This document shows positions 22,359-34,417 of a stretch of 64,000 bases of DNA, in pieces; positions within the stretch are counted from its first letter, which is position 1, and each line of letters opens with the position of its first letter. The position numbers and the translations under genes are program-made. A model generated the notes under the pieces. The model saw nothing but the letters and a program-made list of their open reading frames with translations, searched no databases and was not told the origin of the DNA. This stretch comes from Steromphala cineraria (Eukaryota; Mollusca; Gastropoda; Trochida; Trochidae): assembly GCA_916613615.1 (NCBI GenBank), contig OU744721.1, positions 52,028,747 to 52,092,746 on the forward strand. The letters run 5' to 3'.

Positions 22359-23536
22359 TTAAAAAGTAGGGGTAACAACATTTTGTAAACCAACCTCTTC
22401 CTCCAGATCCTTATTTGAAGAGTATAATTTATTGTAGAAAGATTTAACTTCATTTAAAATAGAATAACTATCAATTATTTCTTTATCATTATCTGTAATA
22501 ATTTTATTAATTGATTTGCTTACAAAATTTCTATTTTCCAAATTGCAGAAATATTTAGTAGGTTTTTCACCTTCTTCATACCATAATATTCTAGTTTGGA
22601 TTTGTTTTCCTCGTATTTCTTCTTCCTTTAAGTTTTGTAATTCCATTTGATGTTTCGAAAGTTCAGAAAGCAAATTTTCCTCAATGTTTTGAAAAATTTT
22701 CCTAATTGTGTCTTCACAATCTTTTATTTTAATTTCAAGTTCAGCAATTTTGTCGTTTTTGCTTTTTTTAAGAAATGATGAGAAAGATATTGATTTTCCT
22801 CGTACCTTCATTAAGAATGTCTCTAGAAATAAAGTATCATCAATTTTCAGTTTAATATCACTACACTCAGAATCAGTATAGTTATCTGTTATTTTTGAAT
22901 CAGAATATTCTTCTATTGTTTCACGTAAAATAGATTTCACCAAATTTCCATAATCAGGGTGGAGCAGTAAAGAGGTATTAAATTTCCAGTACCCCTTTCC
23001 TCTTTCCTGATTAATAGTATTAGAAAAAGTTAGAGATACTGCAGAGTGATCAGTCTTATAACCAGGTAGGATATCAGTGTCTAAGCTTATATGGTACATA
23101 TCCTGTGATAATAAAATAAAGTCTAATCTTGCTTGCTGTCTTGGGTTCTTGTTCCACCAGGTATATTTTCGAGAGGATTTATTTAAGTCCCTCCAAATAT
23201 CAATAAGATCATACTGTTCTATTTTTTCTAAGATGGTTTCTCTGGATTTTGGATTATTTATATGTTTGTAATTTTCTAAGTCAACTGTGGGGTCTAACAC
23301 TAGATTCCAGTCACCAACTATGACTAAAGAGTCATTTTCTAATGAAAATATGTCTTCAAATAGTTTTATGTAAAAATTAGGATCATCGTTGTTTGGGCCA
23401 TAAATATTGGTTAATGTAAATCTTTTACCGTCTACAGTAATGTCAGCAATTATATAATTACCATTTTCATCTTCTATGGTGTTGTGTATAGTAAGGTCTA
23501 TATCTTTATTAAAGAGTATGGCCACTCCCCTAGCAT
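22359..23536 (-). pseudogene. LINE 1 endonuclease segment and linker
   Basis: Apurinic-like endonuclease lacking its first ~70 residues: ARGVAILFN, TLTNIYGPN, IVGDWNLVLDP, ARLDFILLS and TDHSAVSL (SDH-type active-site motif as TDH). KGYWKFNTSLL follows, typical of Tx1/L1-like elements, then a Lys/Glu-rich linker. The frame breaks at about 22355 before the reverse transcriptase. Confidence 0.85.
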
Positions 23537-23550
23537 TATTATGTATATTT

Positions 23551-24046
23551 GATATACTTATGATTTTTTCAATTTCCTCTGACTGTCAGTGTGTATGTGT
23601 AACCGGCAACTACAAATGAGTGAAGTGGCGTCTTTTCACAAAACAACACCAGTCATCATTGTATAAATGTCAGTTTGTGAAAATTGCAGACGAGCAATGA
23701 TTCTCAACGTGTAAGTTCAAATTCAAACCTAATTGTGGTAACATTGATATAAACAAACGACACTTCCATACGATGTATCTGATTCATTGCAGAAAAAACT
23801 TTTGAAATATTCTTTATAATCTAGCACATGCGATCTACTTTATAAGAAGAGGTCCAATGTTAATCAGTGTTAATAAGCTGATTACAATTCTTTAGAATTT
23901 TTTGAATATCTAGTACCTAATGATCCCGATGTGTCAGTGCCGTGGCAGGAAAATTGTATATCATATACTTTTTATATCAGCATATTGGAAGAGGCTTGTG
24001 GATTTCAAACGACTTTTATTCTGAATCTTTGGGAATTGTTTGTGTG
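23551..24046. other. Intergenic, no feature recognised
   Basis: AT-rich sequence between LINE 1 and a TTAA element, with no ORF or repeat boundary that I can support. Confidence 0.4.
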
Positions 24047-24420
24047 TTAAAGGGGCAATAGCACTTTATTTTGGAAAATTTTCTCTTTTTTTTAATTTTC
24101 ACTGATAATTGTACGTAAACGTGAACGTAAATATATAATTTAGATAGTGTCAAAAATCTCACAACACAAAATCAATCATCCAAAGTCAGAGGATAAAGTC
24201 TAAAGATTCACATAGAATACATTGGCGGCCATTTTGTGTGAACAACTTTAATAATTTTGAGTAAGAAAAAACGAATCATATGGAAAAACTTTACATTATA
24301 TACTTGAAATATTACTGCTTCACTATGTTAAAACACATTGTCTTTCCATTGGACCAATTAATTTTCATTTTCCTGACATCGCCTCATATTCACCTTAAAA
24401 ACGTACTTCTGCCCCTTTAA
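24047..24420. mobile_element. TTAA element, family A
   Basis: TTAA-AGGGGCAATAGCACTTT at the left, AACGTACTTCTGCCCCT-TTAA at the right. About 374 bp, with the same interior landmarks as other family-A copies (GTGTCAAAAATCTCA, TGGCGGCCATTTTGTGTGAA). Confidence 0.8.
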
Positions 24421-24987
24421 ACTTTATCGTCATAACAAATTAAACTCGACGCATAAGAAACCTGTAAGTGCGAGGGTAATGAGTCTCCAACAAATGTCCT
24501 CACGTTGGGGATTTAAACAACATATTTAAAATATTCTTTATTCAGTTTAAGTTTTTCTATTTAGGCAGAGGAGTAGAGCAATCGAGTAAGCTACTTTTCG
24601 TGCATTGTTTTAGTTCTTCTCTAATTATAGTGACAAGGTATACGTTATTTAGGATAAATGGTTCAAAATGGCAAGTTAACAATAATGTTTCAACAAAAGC
24701 TCTCTCTAGAAAAATATTTCAATATACGAGACGTATCACTGTATTCAATGAAGACTCGATATGATATATATGTCATGATGCGAAAGGGAAAAAGAAAAAC
24801 ACATAACTTTCATCTTCATCTTCAGTTGTTTTCTTACAGTAGCCATTTTAAGTCAACTATACCAATCAGGATACTTGTTTCACTATTCCCGATAAAATGA
24901 TGAGTATTTTCTATCAATGACCTTATTAATCATGAAGCCGTTGTACAATCTGACGGGAATAAGAGACTTTCTCATAAAAATGTTGTA

Positions 24988-25345
24988 TTAAAGGGGCAGT
25001 ATCACGTTTTTGGAGGAATATAAGGTGATGTCAGGAAAATGAAAATAAATAGTTCCAATTGAAAGACAATGTATTTAAACTAAATGAAGCATTAATAAAT
25101 CAAATATATAATGTAAAGTTCAGCCATTCGATTCGTTTTTCTTACACAAAATAAAATAAATGTATTAATACATAAATGACCGACAATGGACCTTTTGTGA
25201 ATCTTTATAATTTTTTTCTCTGACTATGGATGATTGGTTTGTGAAATGAGATTTTGGACATTATCAAAATAATACATTTAGCGTTAACATTCAATTATCA
25301 TTGAAGATTTCAAAATATATAAACAACGTAAGGCTGCCCCTTTAA
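24988..25345. mobile_element. TTAA element, family A
   Basis: TTAA-AGGGGCAGTATCACGTTTTT at the left, GTAAGGCTGCCCCT-TTAA at the right. Inverted relative to the copy 570 bp to its left. The stretch 24421-24987 between them shows no other feature. Confidence 0.8.
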
Positions 25346-25709
25346 ATACATAGAAGGTATACTGCGTGATTGTTAGCTTGACTCTTTATTTAACAATGAC
25401 ATATCATGTAAATGGAAACTAGAATAAAGATATATGTTTCGATTGTATAAAAGGATACCAGCTTATAAAATTGCCCTTTTTCCAGCTTTTAAAATATTGT
25501 TCATACATTATCTCATAATCTCTGATTATCAGGATTCGAATATATTTCATAAAATTAGAAAATAAATTATTTATTATTTGAAAAACTCATTGTGCTGTCA
25601 TTCACAACTAGATGCAAGATGATGCATCAAGTCAAACGGTATTTTTTCTAAAAAAAGATAAATATGTCAACTGCAAGTATAACAATTTAAAAAGAAAAGA
25701 GTTACTTAC

Positions 25710-25815
25710 TTTGTTGGTATGAGCGCGTTGTCATATAATTACAATCCGTCAGAAATAACACACATTTGATGCATTCTAACAGATAAAGCCCCGGCTGCTG
25801 CAGCAACAACTTCAA
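25710..25815 (-). other. Candidate untranslated first exon of gene 1
   Basis: The minus strand has a very strong donor (ACAAA/GTAAGTAAC, boundary at 25710), with no matching coding frame. Gene 1's first coding exon has an acceptor just upstream of its ATG and needs a leader exon upstream. A 10-kb first intron is plausible, but no core promoter is obvious and the link is unproven. Confidence 0.2.
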
Positions 25816-27045
25816 GGATGTTAAATATTTATGCTGACTGGTGTAAAATTAAACTTCCGAGTATCTGCAATGTCACACACTATAATATGCACAGTCGACA
25901 CATGAGGGCACTCGTAGTTACGGAAGGCATTGGCTCACTACGGAAGGCAAATGCATGTTTAGGATGGGAGGCAATAAACACTGGAGATAAGAGACTAAAC
26001 GTTCAATATTGCACACACAAATTTCAGGATTTTTGTAAAATTAGTTTTCCTTTCAAATATGGTACAAGTAAATATGTGAATAATTCACAAATAGTCGAGT
26101 AAATCAGAAGTAAAATAATTTTCTTATGATTTTGCGACTAAATAACTACAAAGTTTTGAATTTACCTTCTTAAACAAATGAATTAGATGTGTATAGTAAA
26201 TTGCAAACGAAAGGTAAGGTATTCAAGAATCAATCTTTTGATTTTTACTATTATTGAACATGTAATAAAAAAGAAAGACGATGTTTTATCCGAATAATGT
26301 AGGAGAAAAAAAGAAAACGGAAGTGTTAAGGTATCTCGATTTCTGCACACCGGAAGGCACATGGTTTCAGAAAAAAAGTGGATTAGAAATGTTAATGCAA
26401 CTGTGAATTATGACCTCTATTGGTACCGAAAACGGTCCTAAGTGTTCATTTAGGTTACACCGTAGCTATCTATTTAAACTCTTACCAACTCATTGTATGT
26501 ATGATATTAAACGGTGTTTTTAGAATATGAATACCTTGGAATATGAGCCAGTGCATGGGTCCTATTAGACGTTTCGGCTCTCTAGACAATCGACACAGAG
26601 CCAATGGCGAGTAGCGCACCAAGTGAGCATCGTGCTGAAATGAAACAGAGCTCCGAGAAACAGAATTGTAAAGACTTTAGTTACGTAACAAACAGTATAT
26701 AATCATCAAGAAGATATGCAAAGACTCAATATTGCCCAAAATTTCGCTGCAAAGAGTGCAAGCGAAAGTGTCATGCGAGATACCGGGAAATCTTTGTTTG
26801 GTGGTCTGATGTTGGAACATTTCACTCAAAAATTCGAAAAATGCTAAATATTTTGATAGTAAGGAAGTGATGCGTTAATAAATCGATTATCATGGACATT
26901 GTCTATGTTTATTAGGAAGAAAGGTTCTGTATACTGTAATGGTTGAATAAAATACGTATGTCCTGTTAAAGCAAACAACGAACATCATCATTTAAGTAAA
27001 TAACAAAGACTCGCTAATTTTGAGGACAAATCAAAAGCTTTATTG

Positions 27046-27200
27046 TGACTTGAACCCGATAGAACATGTATGGGATATTATTGGTCGCCGTATACGTGAT
27101 TGATGCCCTCCTGTTCAAACTGTGGCATTTTTGGATGCAGCACTGGTACGTACATGTCAAGGAGGGTCAATCAAGTCATCAATACACAAGACTCATACAC
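27046..27200 (+). pseudogene. Tc1/mariner transposase C-terminal remnant
   Basis: One frame reads DLNPIEHVWDIIGRRIRD, the third catalytic block of Tc1-type DDE transposases, then a stop codon, then PPVQTVAFLDAALV. No terminal repeats or N-terminal part are visible. The surrounding 25346-27045 and 27201-28229 show no other supported features. Confidence 0.7.
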
Positions 27201-28229
27201 TCGCCATTGACTTAAAGAGGGACTGAAATGCTATATGGCATCTTTCGGGATTCATGAAATAGTGATAACAATTTCACATGGACTCAACTTTAAATTTCTG
27301 AAATCGACCTAGAAACGGCTTAATTACGACTGTATAAAGAACACCGCCTAATTAGGCCGGCGAACAGAATAAAACGCACTGAAGCGTGACTGCCTCGTGA
27401 CGTGTTAGTAGGTGATGTGATACCCCCTTGTGTGCCCTCGTTATGTAAAACAACACAAGCTGACAGTACAGCTCGATGTTTAACCGTCGATTAAACACCC
27501 TAAACAACATCCAAACATCTCAAACCTTCAATAAATCGGTAGTTTATTTATTCAACTGGCAATTTGTATTGATGAAAACGTAAGATTAAAAACGAAGTTG
27601 TGCGCACAATGCTACAGCATGTAGGCCAAGATGGTCTCGCTTTGCGCAATGTTGTCATAAGACTGCACATGAGAACCCGGATGTATATGTAAACAATTGC
27701 TCCCGTGTGAACTTTTTTATCTTCGTGCACAGTTGTTGATTGTTATTGAATATTACTTTAGTAGCACAGCAGAAAGGATGTTATTATACAATACTATTTT
27801 TTTTTACATTTAAACCATTTTTTTAGAATTGCCTTTGACTTCATTTTGTAACAGGATGAATAATATATACGTTTTTCTTAGTTATTTCATCTAGTGATGG
27901 ACAAGTTACAATTCTCAATGAAAGACATGTATTGGATGATCACTGATGTCTTGTTTAAAACATTATTTTAATAGGGCATTTCACTGAAAATCTTAATGTT
28001 TTCACTCTTGTACATAGAGGAGATATTTTCCACAACAATACCCGATACATGGCCAAACAGAATGAAGATTTATTAAATGAACCTAATCCAAAATAATTAT
28101 CAGATAGAGCAAAAACGGTATTCCTAATTTCAGGTTAATAGGTTATAATTTACCAATCGGAGAAAAAAGGGATGTTAAGGAAAACAATTGCTATTTGATG
28201 TTACCTAATTAGCTGATGTCATAAAATAG

Positions 28230-28353
28230 CCAGGGTCTCCTTTCACAAAGCTCTAAGGTGATCGTAAGTCACTAAGGTAGCCTTAGTGTAATGTTAAAGA
28301 ATGGGAGTTAAGGTTAACCTTAGTTAAGGTTGCTTTGTGAAAGGAGGCCCTGG
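28230..28353. mobile_element. 124-bp foldback element
   Basis: CCAGGGTCTCCTTTCACAAA at the left pairs with TTTGTGAAAGGAGGCCCTGG at the right (one mismatch), with CTTAAG/CCTTAG-rich interior arms. Typical of very small nonautonomous inverted-repeat elements. No clear target duplication. Confidence 0.7.
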
Positions 28354-28815
28354 TGTTGATGATTGTGCATTATATAACCTACCTGCTATAGTCATCATTT
28401 GATATCATCTAATTAGGAAACAGACAGGAAATACGATAGACAGTAAAGTAATTGTGTAATAAGTGAGTATCTGATCTAAAGAAAGTAAGTAACACCTGCA
28501 AACCAATGTCATTGTTTATTCAACCTTTTACACACTTTGAACACTTCAAGTACCCACCATTACTAACCATATTCTGGGGGTGTGCCCGATTTTAAGTTTC
28601 TTAATTAGCTGCAATTGATTGATTAAAGTTTTTTTGTTTTTTTTTTAACTTTTTTTATTTTTGAAATCTCCATCATACGATACATTCAATCAGTTCATTT
28701 CACAACATTATTACAAACATGATTTGCATAACAATAGTAACATAAACACAGTTTGAAAATACAGGTTTGCAGATTGTAATTGGATAGGTACATCAAGAAA
28801 ATGTGACAAAAAGTA

Positions 28816-29412
28816 TTAAAATAGATTATGACATATAGACCAGAATTTTATAAAGTCATCATACTTGCATTGTGAATATAAATTATAGCGGTCTATCAGA
28901 TAACTTGTCTGGATGTCTTCTTTTATATATTTTAAGTTTGGTAATCTATCCATTTGTTTCATTTTGTATATATTATACTTAACAATTGACATAATCATAT
29001 TTAAAACAGAGTTTCTCTTTTCGCAGTATCCTAGGATAATATTTCTCCCAGTGAAAGTTATTTTTGTACCAGTTTTTTCTTTTATCCATTCTTCTATTTC
29101 ATTCCATATATTTCTGACAAATTTACATTTAAACAGTAAGTGCGAAATTGACTCAACATTGGATTTGCAAAAGGAACATTTGTTTGAATCTATGTATTTC
29201 ATCTTTGTTAGTAAATCATTTGTTGGCAGAATTCTATGAATTATACTGTATTGGAACCAAGATTGTTTTACACTATAATATGATTTAAAGGTATTTTTCT
29301 CGATTTTTTTCCAGGTTTCTGCGTCAATGCTTTCATTTAGTTCAGTTTGCCATTTTTCTCGGTATGATAAAGGCTTTATATTTTTTTTGCAATAAGAGAA
29401 TGTCATATACAT
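28816..29412 (-). pseudogene. LINE 2 ORF2 C-terminus after frameshift
   Basis: 198 residues continuing ORF2 in another frame (EKWQTELNESIDAETWKKI), with zinc knuckle CSFCKSNVESISHLLFKC. It overlaps the upstream frame by about 70 bases. An A8 run on the minus strand (29382-29389) is the likeliest site of the one-base slip. Confidence 0.8.
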
Positions 29413-32400
29413 CCCTGCATCCTTTTTGATCTCCCACTATATTTTGTAATAAATATGGAAGAAATGGTGTTTCAATTTTCTTTTCAATATGAACATTTGC
29501 TCTTTTACAGTAGTTTTTAATGGATTCTATTAAGCCTTGAAGTTCTATAAAATTCGTTTTGCACTGGTAATTTTCGTTTAATTGTTCCATATTTAAGAAA
29601 TTGCCATTATTGTTGAACAAGTCGTTTATATATGTTATTCCCCTTTTTGAGTAATGTTTATAGTGTATTATTTTTCCTCCGATTTTTATGTTCTCATTTA
29701 GCCATAAATTCTGGGAAAGGATATCATTTGCGTTTTGTACATTCCTAGTTTTTGCTGTTATAAATTTACCCCAAGATTCAAGTGTGTCTTTCCAGAATGG
29801 ATTAGTGTTTGGTGTGATAACAGATGCGAGTATATGTGTTTCGCATGTTTGTATGAAGCTGTTTATGTCCCGTTGTGTATTAATATGTAACAATAGCTTA
29901 ATTTTTGATTCGGAGTTTGTTAGTTTTTTTATCCATGAATTTTTTTGCGATTGAATAAGACTTACTATATCTGGGGCTCGTATTCCACCGTTTTCATACG
30001 GCTTTATTATAGTGTTTCGGTTAACTTTATCTGGTTTGTTCTTCCATATGAATTTAAAGCATAATTGCTCAATTTCTTTAATCATTTGATTATTTGGATT
30101 GGGTAGGGAGGCAAAGAGGTGATTAAATCTAGGAAGTAATAGACTTTTCAATATTACATTTCTTCCTTGGGGAGTTAGATCTCTAGCTAACCATTGATTC
30201 ATCGATAATTTCAAAAGCTTAAGTTTGTCTTTGTAGTTGCGTTCAACCATTTCCGCAAGATTATGAGTGAATACAATACCTAACAATGTAAATGAATCAT
30301 TACACCAATCTAAATTCCAACTTCTGCAAAATTTTCTTTTCGAATTTTTTTCAGAACCTATCCATATTACTTGTGTTTTGTTGACATTTATTTTTAATCC
30401 TGAGAAAGAGGCATATGTGCTTAGTGTTTCTAACGTGGCCTGTAAGCATTTTTCAGTGCCATCTAAAACAAGTGAAGTGTCATCAGCATACTGTGATATA
30501 AGATATTCTGTATCTCCTATCTGTATCCCTTTTATCTTATCGTTGTTTCGTATCATTATGGCCAATATTTCTGCGCAAATAAGGAAAATATACGGGGATA
30601 TAGGATCGCCCTGTCTACACCCTCTTGATATATCAAAATAATTTGAAAGAAAGCCATTTACAACGACACATGATTGGATGTTATTAAAAAAAGTATTTAT
30701 CCATCTCGTGATAGATTTTCCGAAGTTAAAATATGTAAGGACCTCTTGAATGAAATTCCAGTCAACAGAATCGAAAGCCTTTTCAAAATCGATAAGAAGA
30801 AGAATTCCTGGTATATTCATATATTCGGTGTAGTCAATTATGTCATAAATCAACCGAGTACATTCACCAATATATCTTTTCGACATGAATCCTTTTTGAT
30901 CTTCATTTATTATAGTGGGTAGGACATTTTTTATTCTATTCGCTATAGTAGAAGAGCCAATTTTATATGATACATTCAGTAAAGAGATTGGTCGCCAATT
31001 TTGTAACAAATGTTTAGATTTCCCTTTTTTAGGAAAACAGGTTATGACGCCTTGCTTTTGAGTCAGTGATAATTCACCTTTTTCATAAGCTAAGTTTAAA
31101 GACCTGATAAGGTATTCGTTTATATCTGACCAGAAAAATTTAAAGAATTCAACTGTAAATCCAGATGAGCCAGGACTTTTTTCATTTTTCATATTTTTCA
31201 GACTTTTTAAAACTTCTTCATACTCAAGCTTCCCTTCTAATTTTATTTTTTGTGCCTCAGATAATGTTGGAACATCAATACCTTTAAGTAATTCTTTGAG
31301 ATTTACTTTCTTACATGATTTCTTATGGTACAGATTGTAGTAAAACGATTTAGTCTCCTTTATTAGGTCATCCTTTTTTGTAAGTATTTCTTTCTGTTCA
31401 TTTTCAAGTTTGAATATTGCTTTGTTTAAGAAATTTCTATTCTCTAACGATAAAAAATATCTTGTTGGTTTTTCTCCCTCTTCTTTCCATTTAGCTTTAG
31501 ATCTCAAGAGAATTCCTTCAACTTCATTTCTATTAATACTCTGTAATTTTTCGTTTGCATCTATCAATTTGTTTTGTAATATCTGCTTAGAATCAATATC
31601 ATCTAATTTATCAATCTCATTTTCAAGCTCATGAATTGTTTTTTCAAGGTTTTGTCTGAGTTTTAAGCTTTCCTTTTTTTTATAAGATGAATATTTTATT
31701 GTATGTCCTCTTATCATTAAGAGCAACGTTTCAAAAAATAGTTGGTCATTGATTTTAAATACATATTTACCAGTTTCGTCTATGTATGATTTATATAGTT
31801 CTTTTGTTTCTTTAATTAAAAGTTTGACTTTGTCAACATATATTTTATCATGGAGTAACGAATTGTTAAACTTCCAATAACTTTTACCTCTTTCAATATC
31901 GCTTATCTTCAATGTTATCCAAGTCACAGAGTGATCTGATCTATAGGCTGCATCAATTCCAGTTTCCTGGACTGAGCTTTCTAAACTTTTTGATATGATG
32001 AAATAATCTAGTCTTGCTTGTTTAAAAGGATTTTTCTGTCGCCACGTGTATCGCTTGATATCAAGATTTTGTTCCCTCCATGGATCTACCAGATCGTTTT
32101 CTTCCATTATCTCTAGCCAAGTTTCTCTTGCTTTGATATTATTGACATGTTTATAGTTGAAGTAGTCTATGTTAGGGTCTTGTACAAAATTCCAATCGCC
32201 GCATATAGAAAAACTATCTGATTCTAATTCATCTATAACTGATATGACATTTTCGTAAAACTCTGGTGTGTCAGTGTTTGGTCCGTATATGGTAACTAAA
32301 GTTAATGTCTTATCACAAATTTTCATTTTTATTGCTACATAATTTCCGTTAACATCGTATCGTTTGTCTTCAATTGTAAAGTCAAAGTTGTCATTAAAAA

Positions 32401-32623
32401 GTATGGCTGTCCCTCTAGCATTGCTTTTATAAGAGCTAAAAAAGCAATATTTTGATCCCCATTCCTCTTTAATTTTGTTCTCTAATTCTTTCGTAAAATG
32501 TGTATCTTGAATACAATATATATGTGCCTTTTTATTTTTCAGATGATTGAAAACATCGATTCGTTTTCGTTTGTTGTTCAGGCCTTGACAATTTGAAGAT
32601 ATTATTTTCAATGTGTCATGCAT
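29342..32623 (-). CDS. LINE 2 ORF2: endonuclease-reverse transcriptase
   Basis: A 1093-residue open frame from ATG. The apurinic-like endonuclease occupies about residues 1-230: SSNCQGLNN, CIQDTHF (acidic residue Asp where Glu is usual), TIYGPNTDTP, CGDWNFVQDP, ARLDYFIIS, RSDHSVTW. It is followed by KSYWKFNNSLL and a coiled linker. The RT lies at about 460-750: NWRPISLLNVSYKI, KGFMSKRYIGE, LLIDFEKAFDSV, RGCRQGDPISPYIF, SQYADDTSLVLDG, SGLKINVNKTQVIW. The reaction is target-primed reverse transcription in the nucleus. The frame ends early, where the C-terminus continues in another frame. Confidence 0.9.
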   Translation of the reverse strand: MHDTLKIISSNCQGLNNKRKRIDVFNHLKNKKAHIYCIQDTHFTKELENKIKEEWGSKYCFFSSYKSNARGTAILFNDNFDFTIEDKRYDVNGNYVAIKMKICDKTLTLVTIYGPNTDTPEFYENVISVIDELESDSFSICGDWNFVQDPNIDYFNYKHVNNIKARETWLEIMEENDLVDPWREQNLDIKRYTWRQKNPFKQARLDYFIISKSLESSVQETGIDAAYRSDHSVTWITLKISDIERGKSYWKFNNSLLHDKIYVDKVKLLIKETKELYKSYIDETGKYVFKINDQLFFETLLLMIRGHTIKYSSYKKKESLKLRQNLEKTIHELENEIDKLDDIDSKQILQNKLIDANEKLQSINRNEVEGILLRSKAKWKEEGEKPTRYFLSLENRNFLNKAIFKLENEQKEILTKKDDLIKETKSFYYNLYHKKSCKKVNLKELLKGIDVPTLSEAQKIKLEGKLEYEEVLKSLKNMKNEKSPGSSGFTVEFFKFFWSDINEYLIRSLNLAYEKGELSLTQKQGVITCFPKKGKSKHLLQNWRPISLLNVSYKIGSSTIANRIKNVLPTIINEDQKGFMSKRYIGECTRLIYDIIDYTEYMNIPGILLLIDFEKAFDSVDWNFIQEVLTYFNFGKSITRWINTFFNNIQSCVVVNGFLSNYFDISRGCRQGDPISPYIFLICAEILAIMIRNNDKIKGIQIGDTEYLISQYADDTSLVLDGTEKCLQATLETLSTYASFSGLKINVNKTQVIWIGSEKNSKRKFCRSWNLDWCNDSFTLLGIVFTHNLAEMVERNYKDKLKLLKLSMNQWLARDLTPQGRNVILKSLLLPRFNHLFASLPNPNNQMIKEIEQLCFKFIWKNKPDKVNRNTIIKPYENGGIRAPDIVSLIQSQKNSWIKKLTNSESKIKLLLHINTQRDINSFIQTCETHILASVITPNTNPFWKDTLESWGKFITAKTRNVQNANDILSQNLWLNENIKIGGKIIHYKHYSKRGITYINDLFNNNGNFLNMEQLNENYQCKTNFIELQGLIESIKNYCKRANVHIEKKIETPFLPYLLQNIVGDQKGCRDVYDILLLQKKYKAFIIPRKMAN

Positions 32624-33238
32624 TACGGTGGATATTGCGTTGAAGTTGTTATGAATGAGCTGTTTTGTGTGTAAATTTGTGTATGGAGAAAAGTTTTACA
32701 ATTAAGCAGTGAAAGATGATGGAAAGAGTGTAAAGAATAAAAATAAAAAAGGAAGCTATTGGTAATTAATCACATCTATACTAGTTAGCACTCGGCACTT
32801 TTGTTTATGCATTTAGCCTAGCCGGCTGAGGCAGGAAGGCAGAGAGAGATAAGGCTGAGAGCATTACATTGCGGTGCGGTTGAACTGTATACATTCATGG
32901 GATCAAACTACGTCGCCCACACTAACGACAAAAAAACGTGTTCCCTGTTTTTTTTATGTTGGATCTGCGAACCCTATTCCATTACCTAGAGATATCAATT
33001 CCATAAAATATATAAATATATACACACATTGGAATAGTCCTAAATTTGAGTCGGTTTAATTCAACTAATGTAAAATGAGAACTTTCCATTTCTTTTTTCA
33101 AATTCAAAGATGAATAACTTTTCATCTTAATTCTTTATTCAATTAACATGCAAACAAAACTATTAATTTGAGCTCAGCTATAGTTATGTATGTACTTCTC
33201 GGACGACATTGCTTGATTTCAGTCATTAGAGGATATGT

Positions 33239-33355
33239 GTGTTTTCTTGACTAATACCATGTTTATCTCATTGAGTGAGGTCAAAGGTTTTTACAAGTGT
33301 CGCAGCTATTCTGCCTCGCGAGATGAGATAAACATGGTATTTGTCAAGAAAACAC
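33239..33355. repeat. Foldback with 33-bp arms
   Basis: GTGTTTTCTTGACTAATACC and following bases pair with the complement ending at 33355, around a loop containing CTGCCTCGCGAG. The design resembles the intronic hairpin at 9579-9690. Flanking 33356-34417 shows no other feature. Confidence 0.65.
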
Positions 33356-34417
33356 AAATTTTATATTTATTTTATGATTATATTATTATAATCGTTGTAT
33401 TTCTATCAAAGCGAATTTACGCTGAGTCAGCTTCAAAGAAAGCCTGTCGTGAGGTCAAACATGACGTCATAAGCGTGCCATTGCGTCAGAGCATTGTGCG
33501 ATTGTTATTGTCGACTAGTGACTGATAACACTGTTTATTTTCATTGATAGATCACGGTATTTCACCGCAAGTCATATACAGTAAAAGAAGTTTCTTGCAG
33601 TATAAGATGATACAAATAGTTTCCTTTGGGAAAATACTGGTCGTTCTAAGAAAAATGAAGTTACACCTTTCCATTATTTGTAAAGACAGAAGAAGTTATT
33701 TGAAGTGCCCATTGGACGCACCATATAAACAAGCATGAAAATGTTATGGAGACGTTTAAAAATTAAAAGTGATTTTTTTTAAATTCGTAAATAACCTGTT
33801 AATTTTAGTGATAGGGGACCAAACATCATAATGAATGCCATTTGATGCCTGCCCATCAAGAGCTGCTAAAGAAACAAATTAAAGCGAAAGTCTGATTCAT
33901 GGAACAGAATTATACATATATCTATAGATAAACACAAATTTTAAGTTTGCTTTAACTTTATTGAATTAATAATGTCAAAACAACTATTATGATTTTAAAA
34001 ATCTGTGCGTGTTTGATATAACCGCTGTGTGTGATTCATTCTTATTTCTTAAAGATGATTTGGTAATTACATACAAATCAAATTTAATGGAATTTAGCTT
34101 CTTTGTTCGCAGAATTTTATACATTTAAAATATAATAATGATACAGGAAGGAGAAGAATATTGACATGATTAACCATTTACAAAATGTACAACTTTTCTT
34201 TACAGATTTTTAGAATTAGAAATATACTGAACATCTTTGAAAACGCACCACCTTTAATAGTTTGGATTTCCAAGAGCATAAGTGACCAATCCGTGTATAT
34301 TGACTATACATTTGTAGACCAATGTTTAGTAAAGAAAAGAAACAAGAACAAATCAAACAAAACGGTGAGGTTTTAATTCAGTTGACCATGAAAGAAAGGT
34401 GGTGTCCAAATGGAAAG

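Larger units (their letters stand above)
19815..23550 (-). mobile_element. LINE 1: 5'-truncated Tx1/L1-like retrotransposon with 14-bp TSD
   Basis: A minus-strand non-LTR element ending in a poly(A) tail (22 T on the plus strand, 19826-19847). It is flanked by a 14-bp duplication TATTATGTATATTT at 19815-19828 and 23537-23550. The body runs 19829-23536 and starts inside the endonuclease domain, so it is 5'-truncated by incomplete reverse transcription. Endonuclease, reverse transcriptase and a C-terminal zinc knuckle are recognisable but separated by frameshifts. Confidence 0.9.
28628..32640 (-). mobile_element. LINE 2: nearly intact Tx1/L1-like retrotransposon
   Basis: A minus-strand element with an A-rich 3' end (T-rich 28628-28665 on the plus strand). 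It has a complete endonuclease-RT frame and a zinc-knuckle C-terminus separated by one apparent frameshift. It is related to LINE 1 but clearly a different family. No ORF1 is recognisable upstream, so it is either 5'-truncated just before ORF2 or of a single-ORF type. I could not find its target duplication. 32641-33238 holds no recognised feature. Confidence 0.85.

Noticed and set aside
25818..26102. 94-codon plus-strand frame
   Set aside because: No recognisable motif, domain or splice context, composition like surrounding DNA.
30267..30922. Plus-strand frames opposite LINE 2
   Set aside because: Antisense shadows of the reverse transcriptase; no independent motifs.
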